Below, in pieces: positions 1 through 6,315 of a DNA stretch of 14,079 bases. The notes under the pieces were generated by a model. That model was not told where the DNA came from and did no database searches. It worked only from the letters and a program-made list of their open reading frames with translations. Position numbers and translations under genes: made by a program. Within the stretch, counting starts at the first letter, position 1; the number at the start of each line of letters is the position of its first letter. Source of the DNA: Microcystis sp. T1-4 (GTDB taxonomy: Bacteria > Cyanobacteriota > Cyanobacteriia > Cyanobacteriales > Microcystaceae); contig NZ_CAIP01000103.1 in NCBI RefSeq assembly GCF_000297435.1, positions 1 through 14,079 on the forward strand, in the 5' to 3' direction.

Positions 1-1519
1 CCTTCAAAGGGGGGGAGTTAGTTGGTTGGTGGGGAATAAGGATTTTTGTACCTTTTCTTAGACAGGTGATATCTAATACTAAATCGCCGGGGTCGGTGGT
101 CATTAATAGACAGCGTTGGATGACTTTATTTGATGTTTGAACTACATAATTCATATTTGAAGGTGCTGATGTATCACTCCACATCGCAGTTAAAGGAGAT
201 ATTGCGTAATCGCTTAATTTAAGTGCATATCTCAGCGTTTTTCCGTCTTCATAGGGAATCAATCTTCCTTGCTGTTTTAATCTATCCATTCCTTCTTGAC
301 TGGTTTTCCAGCACTTACCTTGAGGGGGATGATAAGTTTTTCCATTGATTTGAACGGGAAAAACCCTGTCACTACTGATACCAATTGGACTCATTGAAAC
401 TAATTGGACTAAATCAGTTCCATCAGGTAAAAGTTTATGATTATTTATTTCTTCAATATTTAATTTTCTAGTTGTTCCATCAGGTAAAATTCCATAATTC
501 CAATGATTATCGCCTTGAACATTCATATCTTGGAAGATTTGTTTATATTTAAGATTTTCTTTTTTCTTGGCATAAAATAATATAAAATCACCTATTTCCT
601 CTAAAAGTTTTGCTCCTAAAGGCATCGTTTTTTTTCTAAACTTAATCAAACTAACAAAATTCTCCCCGCCAAAAACCTCATCCATCAATTCCCGAACATG
701 ATGAACATTCTCATCGGAAATCTGCACAAAAACACTACCGCTATCAGTCAACAACTCCCGGGCCAACAACAAACGATCGCGTAAATAACTCAGATAAGAA
801 TGTAACCCTAATTCCCAAGTATCTCGATAAGCTTGCACCATCTCCGGTTCGCGGGTGAAATCATCGTCATCGTTGTGTTTAACGTCGCGTTTTCTCACAA
901 AAGGCTGAAAATTAGAACCAAATTTTACCCCGTAGGGAGGGTCAATATAAATCATCTGCACCTTACCCCCCATCCCCTCGTATTGTAGTAGGGAGTTCAT
1001 TGTCACCAGCGAGTCACCGAGAATCATCCGGTTTACCCATTTATCGTGGTACTCATAAGCTCGGAGAATCTGGTCAGTAATTGACCATTTAGGGTCATTA
1101 AATAGATTCAATTGTTCCCCTTTTTCCACCTTGTGGGATTTCAGGGTTTCAATAATTGCCCTAGTGGATAAACGTTCATGGACAAATAGAGGTAAAGTTG
1201 GCACTTGAAAAGATAACCTTTCGGCCTTTCCTGTCCAATTTAAAAACGGTTCACCGATTGCCTTGAGTTTACGCGCTGCTATTTTGGCGGTTTCTAAATC
1301 TTCTGCCGCGAGAATTTGCTCAATTAAGGCCTCAGCTTCTTCTCGTGCGGGGTTTTCATCCCAGTTTAACTCCGGGGACAAGGAGGAATCATAACGATAG
1401 GTGACAGGGGGTTTCTTTTTCTTGAAGTGGGGTTCCGTGCCAATATCGGGGCGCTGGGGATGTTCCTCGCCATGGTTGTAACTTTTGGCTTCCGTTTGCT
1501 TGTTCGTCTTCTTGGGCAT
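1..1519 (-). CDS. Type III-like site-specific DNA methyltransferase (Mod), partial, C-terminus beyond the left edge
   Basis: This is an SAM-dependent N6-adenine or N4-cytosine DNA methyltransferase, probably the modification subunit of a restriction-modification system. The frame is open for 506 codons to the window edge. The catalytic motif IV DPPYG is at residues 193-197 and SAM-binding motif I begins near the end (GDLVLDITC, residues about 478-486). Motif IV before motif I is the beta-class order used by type III Mod proteins. The N-terminus is charged (MPKKTNKQ), and residues 75-150 resemble the domain found ahead of DPPY in these enzymes. I chose ATG 1519 because GGAGG lies about 11 nt upstream; an in-frame ATG at 1537 would add six residues (MEEELL) but has no ribosome site. 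After Cys486 the expected GSGTTA of motif I is absent and an intein-like start follows. The Res subunit, if present, would lie left of the window. The family is clear; the recognition sequence is unknown. Confidence 0.88.
   Translation of the reverse strand, partial: MPKKTNKQTEAKSYNHGEEHPQRPDIGTEPHFKKKKPPVTYRYDSSLSPELNWDENPAREEAEALIEQILAAEDLETAKIAARKLKAIGEPFLNWTGKAERLSFQVPTLPLFVHERLSTRAIIETLKSHKVEKGEQLNLFNDPKWSITDQILRAYEYHDKWVNRMILGDSLVTMNSLLQYEGMGGKVQMIYIDPPYGVKFGSNFQPFVRKRDVKHNDDDDFTREPEMVQAYRDTWELGLHSYLSYLRDRLLLARELLTDSGSVFVQISDENVHHVRELMDEVFGGENFVSLIKFRKKTMPLGAKLLEEIGDFILFYAKKKENLKYKQIFQDMNVQGDNHWNYGILPDGTTRKLNIEEINNHKLLPDGTDLVQLVSMSPIGISSDRVFPVQINGKTYHPPQGKCWKTSQEGMDRLKQQGRLIPYEDGKTLRYALKLSDYAISPLTAMWSDTSAPSNMNYVVQTSNKVIQRCLLMTTDPGDLVLDITCLRKGTKILIPHQPTNSPPLK
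2..64 (-). other. Putative intein N-terminus inside the methyltransferase (block A-like)
   Basis: Directly after VLDIT the protein continues CLRKGTKILI and then a Pro/Asn-rich stretch (PHQPTNSPPLK) up to the window edge, still in frame. A family methylase would read CGSGTTAYVAE here. The pattern Cys-Leu-x-x-Gly-Thr-x-Ile-Leu fits intein splicing block A; the yeast VMA intein begins CFAKGTNVLM. The junction sits before a Cys that could serve as the +1 extein nucleophile, in a conserved motif where inteins tend to insert. The alternative is an insertion element or repeat (the tail is C-rich on the coding strand) that simply truncates the gene. Only 21 residues are visible, so no endonuclease or C-terminal HN block can be seen. 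Confidence 0.5.
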
Positions 1520-1585
1520 TAGCAACTCTTCCTCCATGGCGAGGTCAATCTTTATTGTAACCCTTTAATAACCCCAAGAGAGCCG

Positions 1586-1618
1586 AAAAAAAGCGAACTT
1601 CTCTGGGGAGAAATTCGC
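1586..1618 (-). terminator. Intrinsic terminator of psbO
   Basis: On the minus strand an 11-bp stem (GCGAATTTCTC paired with GAGAAGTTCGC, one G-U pair) with a CCCA loop is followed by seven T residues. It lies about 30 nt past the psbO stop and before the methylase start, so it should separate the two same-strand genes. Confidence 0.85.
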
Positions 1619-1648
1619 CTTAATTTCCAGAAATTCTGAATTTATTAA

Positions 1649-2482
1649 TTAGGCACGAGCTTCGAGACGACCGTAGAAAATGCCGCGAATTTTCACTTCT
1701 TCAGCATCTTTTGCGCCTAAATCGGTGTCGGAAGGCTGTTCACTTTCAAAAACACCAGCAAACTCGCCGGTAGAAGCGTCAACTTTAGTTACCTGTAAAG
1801 ACATAGTACCTTTACCCAGTTCCGTCGCTTTGACGTTAGCGCGCTGGAAATCTTGACTATCAGCACTAGCGGGTAAAGCGACAGCATTATCATAACCCGT
1901 TACCACACCCCGACCTTTGGGATCTAAGAAACCAGCGCCACGATAGGAGGGAACTTTAAAGTCGCCTTCAAAATCGGTGGAACTGTTAATCGAGTTAAAT
2001 CCGGCTTCGGTTTTGCCAGTGAAACCTTTAATGGTAAAGAAGAGGGGAACTCTTTCACCTCCGGGTAATTGTACGGTAATGGGTTGGAAATCGATACCGT
2101 CTTCTTCCTTGAGGGTTAAAACACCGTCTTCGCCTACGCTTAAACTCGCTGTCATCTGTTCTAAACTGGTGGTATCTCTGGTTAAGAGTTTACCCGGGAT
2201 AAAGGTGGCCGCTTCCCGCTTATTAACGGGTTCACCCTTGACAAAATATTCTTGGGGTTCCAAGCATAAATCCGTCACCACATAACTTTCGCCGCGTTCT
2301 AAGGGGAGAGTACCCCGGGTGAACTCGGAAATCTGCGGACATTTGTTAGCTAATCCCGTGTTTAAAATTTCATCATAGGTTAGCTCGTTTCTATTCAGGA
2401 CGGCACTAGGCGCGTCGCTACAAGCTGTCAATACCCCTAAGCACAAGGCTAAAAAGGCAACTAACAAGGCACGAAATCTCAT
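1649..2482 (-). CDS. psbO: Photosystem II manganese-stabilising protein PsbO
   Basis: PsbO is the 33-kDa extrinsic subunit of the oxygen-evolving complex. It sits on the lumenal face of photosystem II and stabilises the Mn4CaO5 cluster. The 277-residue product has the usual length and hallmark stretches: LTYDEILNTGLANKCP (35-50), CLEPQEYFVK (73-82), DGIDFQPITVQLPGGE, the SYRGAGFLDPKGRG region, and a C-terminal ESEQPSDTDLGAK followed by VKIRGIFYGR. Cys48 and Cys73 have the spacing of the conserved disulphide. The N-terminus is a signal peptide (MRFRALLVAFLALCLG) ending in LTAC at 18-21, which looks like a lipobox and would suggest a lipid-anchored form. ATG 2482 is preceded by AGAGAGG about 10 nt upstream. 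It has its own terminator and is probably monocistronic. Identification is certain; lipidation is inferred. Confidence 0.98.
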   Translation of the reverse strand: MRFRALLVAFLALCLGVLTACSDAPSAVLNRNELTYDEILNTGLANKCPQISEFTRGTLPLERGESYVVTDLCLEPQEYFVKGEPVNKREAATFIPGKLLTRDTTSLEQMTASLSVGEDGVLTLKEEDGIDFQPITVQLPGGERVPLFFTIKGFTGKTEAGFNSINSSTDFEGDFKVPSYRGAGFLDPKGRGVVTGYDNAVALPASADSQDFQRANVKATELGKGTMSLQVTKVDASTGEFAGVFESEQPSDTDLGAKDAEEVKIRGIFYGRLEARA

Positions 2483-2610
2483 CTATGTCAACCTCTCTTT
2501 GTCAATCTTTACAATTACTACCCTTGATCCATAGCCTGATGAATTATCGAATCGGTTGCGCCAATTCACCGAAACTCAGTTTATCAAAGATCAGTGACCA
2601 TTGAGAAGAT

Positions 2611-2736
2611 GGGAGACAGGGGACGGCAGGCAGGGGATAGGAGTCAGGAGATAGGAGTCAGGAGACGGGAGGCAGCCGGCAAGAGGCAAGAGGCAATAGG
2701 CAGGAGGCAATAGGCAGGAGGCAGGAGGCAATAGGC
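2611..2736 (+). repeat. Degenerate heptad array (18 units, AGGAGGC/AATAGGC type), G-rich half of bipolar array 1
   Basis: Reading in steps of seven from 2611 gives an uninterrupted series of 18 related heptads, such as AGGAGTC, AGGAGAT, AAGAGGC, AATAGGC and AGGAGGC. The period is exact although the units vary. The array lies upstream of psbO, between it and the divergent small gene. The open frames across it are products of the repeat, not genes. Confidence 0.9.
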
Positions 2737-2747
2737 AGCTTTGTTCT

Positions 2748-2841
2748 CCCCACTTCCCCACTTCCCCACTTCCCCACTTCCCCACTTCCCCACTTCCCCA
2801 CTTCCCCACTTCCCCACTTCCCCACTTCCCCACTTCCCCAC
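2748..2841 (+). repeat. Perfect octamer array CCCCACTT (about 11.75 copies), C-rich half of bipolar array 1
   Basis: CCCCACTT repeats without error from 2748 to 2841. On the minus strand this is a run of GGGG tracts separated by AAGT, which has strong G-quadruplex potential. Translated on the minus strand it gives a GKWGSGEV octapeptide repeat because 24 nt is three units; I regard that as an artefact. The junction with the preceding heptads (2734-2753) recurs inverted at 11983-12002. Confidence 0.95.
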
Positions 2842-2928
2842 ACCCTCTTTCAAGTCAGGAGGCTCTAAGTAACTGATAGCTGATGACTGATATGATCGGT
2901 GTGACTGTTTTCAGATGCAAAAATTTCG

Positions 2929-3273
2929 ATGAATAGCCGATTGCCGGGAGATAATAGCCAATTAGATAGCCAACTGCATTCCCTTGTAACGACGGTGACA
3001 GCGATCGCCCAAGAACAGCAGGGAGATTGTAACGGTTTGTTAATGTTGCTGCGAACTTTAGAAAATTTACATCGGCAAATTCGCGAGCAGATGTTCGAGC
3101 CGTCTTTACCCAATACCCGTAAGGACTTATACGGATTACTCCGGGATATCGAGGAAACCGGGGGATGGCCCTATATAGAACGGATGAAGTTACAAATGTT
3201 AATGGAAAAATTATTAGCCAGTGAAGTCGGCGCGCTCGATTCGGCGGCAAAAAGCGATGATCGGGAAAAATGA
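2929..3273 (+). CDS. Small conserved-looking cyanobacterial protein of unknown function
   Basis: I do not recognise a named family. The 114-residue product has no signal peptide, membrane segment or cysteine motif. It looks mainly alpha-helical: residues 10-58 form amphipathic helices with regularly spaced Leu (LLMLLRTLENLHRQIREQMF), followed by a loop with LPNTRKDLYGLLRDIEETGGWPYIERMKLQMLMEKLL, and a charged tail (DDREK). Codon use is like its neighbours and it contains a HIP1 site (3001), which argues for a resident gene rather than a chance frame. ATG 2929 has no clear ribosome site; an ATG at 2914 opens only a five-codon frame overlapping this start. It is flanked on both sides by bipolar short-repeat arrays. 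Reality of the gene is likely, function unknown. Confidence 0.75.
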   Translation: MNSRLPGDNSQLDSQLHSLVTTVTAIAQEQQGDCNGLLMLLRTLENLHRQIREQMFEPSLPNTRKDLYGLLRDIEETGGWPYIERMKLQMLMEKLLASEVGALDSAAKSDDREK

Positions 3274-3274
3274 A

Positions 3275-3322
3275 AAGGTGTTGGGTTTTTAGGGTGTTAG
3301 GGTGTTAGGGTGTTGGGGTTTT
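3275..3322 (+). repeat. G-rich octad array (AGGGTGTT type, six units), first half of bipolar array 2
   Basis: Six octads follow the small gene's stop: AAGGTGTT, GGGTTTTT, three exact AGGGTGTT, then GGGGTTTT. The plus strand from 3292 reads GGG, TGTTA, GGG, TGTTA, GGG, TGTT, GGGG, which satisfies a four-tract G-quadruplex pattern. Confidence 0.9.
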
Positions 3323-3332
3323 AGCTGAAATT

Positions 3333-3380
3333 CCCCATTTCCCCATCTCCCCATCTCCCCATCTCCCCATCTCCCCATTG
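3333..3380 (+). repeat. C-rich octad array CCCCATCT (six units), second half of bipolar array 2
   Basis: CCCCATTT, four exact CCCCATCT and CCCCATTG lie in register just upstream of the phosphoglucomutase gene. Ten nucleotides (TTAGCTGAAATT region) separate it from the G-rich half, so a transcript could fold back on itself. Confidence 0.92.
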
Positions 3381-3450
3381 CCTATCGCCAAGGGGTACGG
3401 AGCGGGTTACAGTATTGGGAAAATGGATATTTAAGGGTAGTTCGTAAATC

Positions 3451-4878
3451 ATGACCACCGTGAACCCGATTAAATTTGGAACCGATGGCTGGCGCGGGAT
3501 TATCGCCGCCGATTTTACTTTCGATCGAGTCGCTCTGCTCGCTCCCTTGGCGGCTCAAGTTTTAGCGGATAATTATGGTCGGATCACGGGTTCGCGGACG
3601 ATGATCGTCGGCTATGATCGGCGGTTTATGGCGGAGGATTTTGCTCAAACTGCGGCGGAATCGCTGCAAAAAGCTGGTTTTGATGTGCTTCTCTCCCAAT
3701 CCTACGCTCCCACTCCCGCTTTTAGTTGGGCAGCTCGATCAGAAAATGCTCTCGGTGCGATCGTGTTAACCGCCAGTCATAACCCAGCTAAATATCTCGG
3801 TTTGAAGGTTAAAGGTTATTTTGGTGGTTCTGTCTCGCCAGAAATTACCCAACAAATTGAAGCTTTATTGTCTAATCCGCCGCAATTTAAGGCCAATGCA
3901 GGTAAATTAAGCACTTTTGAACCGTGGTCGGGTTATTGTCAGGGTTTACGCCAAAAAGTTAATATTGCCGCTATTGCCAACGCGATCGAATCGGGACAAC
4001 TAAAAGTTTATTCCGATGTCATGCACGGTGCGGCGGCTACCGGTTTAGAGCGTCTTTTGGGGGTGGGAATCACGGAATTACGCGGCAATCGCGATCCTTT
4101 GTTCGGTGGCGGCTCTCCGGAACCTTTGCCGAGAAATTTGACGGAAATCATCGATAAGCTGGCTCACAGCGCAAATTTAGCCCCTTTGCGAGTAGGTTTG
4201 GTCTTCGATGGCGATAGCGATCGAGTGGCGGCGATCGATGGTCGGGGGAATTTTTTAAGCACCCAAAATCTCATCCCGATTTTAATCGAGCATTTAGCCG
4301 GCAAAAAAGGAATGAGAGGGGAAATTGTGAAAACGGTGAGCGGTTCCGATTTAATTCCCAAATTAGCCAGTTTATACGGTTTATCGGTCTTTGAAACCCC
4401 GATCGGTTATAAGTATATCGCCGATCGAATGTTGACCACTCCTGTGTTAATTGGTGGGGAAGAATCGGGAGGTGTCGGTTATGGTAGTCACATTCCCGAA
4501 CGGGATGCTTTATTATCAGCTTTATACGTTTTGGAAGCAGTGGTAGAATCGGGCCAAGATCTAAGCGATCTTTACGCGCAATTACAGGATAAAACTGGTT
4601 TTTATTCTCAGTATGATCGTATTGATTTGCCCCTAGCTAATATGGCAGCTCGCCATCAGTTAATTACTGCTTTGGATCAGGAACCCTTAAGGGAAATTGC
4701 CGGTAAACAAGTGACTGATTGTAATCCTATCGACGGTTATAAATTCCGTTTAGAAGATGGGAGTTGGTTGTTAATTCGCTTTAGTGGTACAGAACCAGTT
4801 TTGCGTCTCTACTGTGAATCTTCAACCCTCGATCGAGTTCATGAAATTCTCGCCTGGGCAAAATCTTGGGCTACCTAA
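3451..4878 (+). CDS. Phosphoglucomutase/phosphomannomutase (alpha-D-phosphohexomutase family)
   Basis: A cytoplasmic enzyme that interconverts hexose 1- and 6-phosphates through a phosphoserine intermediate, feeding glycogen and nucleotide-sugar synthesis. All four family loops are visible in the 475-residue product: the N-terminal KFGTDGWRG (8-16); TASHNP (107-112) with phosphorylated Ser109; the Mg-binding DGDSDR (253-258); the sugar-specificity loop GGEESGG (335-341); and the phosphate-binding RFSGTEPVLRLY (443-454). Length fits the 450-480 residue PGM/PMM group rather than the longer PGM of about 550 residues. Whether glucose or mannose phosphate is preferred cannot be read from the loop alone. 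The start is ATG 3451 with only a weak AAGGG upstream. The gene ends in a strong hairpin one base after the stop and converges with the methyltransferase remnant. Confidence 0.93.
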   Translation: MTTVNPIKFGTDGWRGIIAADFTFDRVALLAPLAAQVLADNYGRITGSRTMIVGYDRRFMAEDFAQTAAESLQKAGFDVLLSQSYAPTPAFSWAARSENALGAIVLTASHNPAKYLGLKVKGYFGGSVSPEITQQIEALLSNPPQFKANAGKLSTFEPWSGYCQGLRQKVNIAAIANAIESGQLKVYSDVMHGAAATGLERLLGVGITELRGNRDPLFGGGSPEPLPRNLTEIIDKLAHSANLAPLRVGLVFDGDSDRVAAIDGRGNFLSTQNLIPILIEHLAGKKGMRGEIVKTVSGSDLIPKLASLYGLSVFETPIGYKYIADRMLTTPVLIGGEESGGVGYGSHIPERDALLSALYVLEAVVESGQDLSDLYAQLQDKTGFYSQYDRIDLPLANMAARHQLITALDQEPLREIAGKQVTDCNPIDGYKFRLEDGSWLLIRFSGTEPVLRLYCESSTLDRVHEILAWAKSWAT

Positions 4879-4924
4879 ATAGAAACCCGTTTTCTTGAAG
4901 AAAACGGGTTTCTATGTTATTTTT
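4879..4924 (+). terminator. 18-bp perfect hairpin between convergent genes
   Basis: Positions 4879-4896 and 4898-4915 are exact reverse complements around a single G, followed by GTTATTTTTT on the plus strand. It begins right after the phosphoglucomutase stop and ends next to the stop of the convergent methyltransferase (4917-4919). It should terminate plus-strand transcription and may block minus-strand read-through too. Confidence 0.88.
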
Positions 4925-6037
4925 TAACGCATTCAATAATACAAATATCTTCTTGAGTCGGAATAATTCGATTTAATTTTAAACCAGTTTGGCTCAACAA
5001 TTCCTCAAATTCTTCTGCGGTTCTTTCTTTACCTCCCGGACACATAACTAACATATTTAGGTCTAACATTTTAGCGGCCGAAGGATTATTACCCGCAGGA
5101 ACAACCATTTCCAAGACTAAAACTTTCCCATCGCTATCTAAAGCTTGACAACAGTTTTTCAAAATAGCAATCGCTCGTCGATCATCCCAATCATGAATAA
5201 TATGTTTTAATAAATAGCCATCTCCTCCCGACGGTACGGATTCAAAAAAACTACCTCCAACGGTTTGACAACGATCAACAATACCGTGTTTTTCTAAAGT
5301 GGGTTGACAATGGGAAATTACATATTCTTCATCAAAAAGAATCCCTTTTAGTTGGGGATATTGCTCTAAAATTGTCCCCAACATCTCACCGTACCCACCA
5401 CCCACATCTACTAGGGTTTGAAATTCCGAGAAATCATACACAGCTAAAATAGCTTTCTCCTCCGACAAAGAAAAACTATTCATCGACTGTTCAAAAATCT
5501 CTGCATCTAGCGGATGAGTTTGAAAATATTCAAAGACCCCCATCCCAAAGACATCATCAAAGGATGGTTGTCCCGTTTTAATACTATGTAACACATTTCC
5601 CCAAGCTTGATAATGGGGGGCTTCTCCTAACATAATCGCTGTCGCTTTTACTGACCGGGGATGGTCACTAGATAAATGTTCAGCTAAGGGAGTTAGTATA
5701 AACTGTTGAGATTCAGTTTCTTGAAAAATTCCCACACTAGCTAACCCTCTCATCAGTCGGTATAAAGCAGCAGAATTGGTCTCAGTTAGGGAGGCTAACT
5801 CTTGACAAGATTTCGCTCCTTCCCTATTTTTGGACGGGAGCTTATTTCCTGTCCAGTTGTGGCGGCGTTACCGTCGAACCACTAAAAAAATACGTCGAGA
5901 ACCAAAACTCCCGGAAAGTGGAAATGCTACCGCGTTAGTTTCATTCTGGTCGCGATTCATCTCCCGTTAACCGCTACGCGGTTTAACGGGAGTCATCTCG
6001 CTCCATCGAGATAGAATAAATCTGCTGCAAAAGCAAG
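4917..6037 (-). pseudogene. SAM-dependent O-methyltransferase (acetylserotonin/hydroxyneurosporene type), split by an insertion
   Basis: The intact part (5819 to 4917) has the small-molecule O-methyltransferase fold. Counting from Met 5753, SAM motif I LVDVGGGYG is at 114-122 and LKHIIHDWDD at 182-191 carries the His proposed as general base in this family. Coding sequence continues upstream of that Met (GAKSCQELASLTETNSAALY), which is the end of the N-terminal winged-helix dimerisation domain, so 5753 is not the natural start. At 5819 the frame enters foreign sequence and stops at 5868-5870. The missing piece resumes beyond the insertion (6005-6037, LAFAADLFYLD); joining the two at the 7-bp direct repeat gives a continuous AADLFYLDGAKSCQELAS. 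A TAA at 6038-6040 stops that frame, and about 40 residues of the usual N-terminus are not found, so a second lesion exists. A truncated protein from 5753 could be made but would lack the dimerisation domain. Confidence 0.82.
5820..5997 (+). mobile_element. Small non-autonomous insertion element (possible IS200/IS605-type derivative) in the methyltransferase gene
   Basis: This 178-bp segment interrupts the methyltransferase and is flanked by a 7-bp direct repeat TCGCTCC (5813-5819 and 5998-6004). Near its left end is an imperfect hairpin (5832-5854, GGACGGGA with TCCTGTCC). Near its right end is a strong bulged hairpin (5961-5992, CTCCCGTTAACCGC with GCGGTTTAACGGGAG). Bulged subterminal hairpins are typical of IS200/IS605 elements. 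A plus-strand frame inside (from 5858, CGGVTVEPLKKYVENQ, stop at 5936-5938) could be a TnpB C-terminal remnant, but I cannot confirm it. The ends are not inverted repeats of each other. The 7-bp repeat is atypical for IS200/IS605, which do not duplicate targets, so the family is uncertain; the insertion itself is well supported. Confidence 0.7.
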
Positions 6038-6315
6038 TTATCGAGGCGGTATCGGGTCAAAATATCTAAAACTTAGGATAAATTTGACATAATCTTCGGT
6101 TTTATGGATGGGATAGTTGTCTCTTGTCTTTTTTCTCCTCCAGTCGCCTGTTTCGGACTCTCCTTATCTAAGGAAAGATTCTTGATTTTTGCAGGAGATA
6201 TAATAAATCTATCGATTTTGACCCCTAAAAGCGGACCGCGGACGGCGCACATTGATTACGGCAAAAAGCGCAAAAATGATTACAATCGATCCAAAATATC
6301 AACGACTAGGATTAA

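Noticed and set aside
2591..2853. Open frames encoding GKWGSGEV-type and LLPPA-type repeats on the minus strand
   Set aside because: They are translations of the octamer and heptad arrays in several frames at once, with no ribosome site or non-repetitive domain.
2855..3250. Minus-strand frames opposite the small hypothetical gene
   Set aside because: They are antisense to the better-supported plus-strand gene and resemble no protein.
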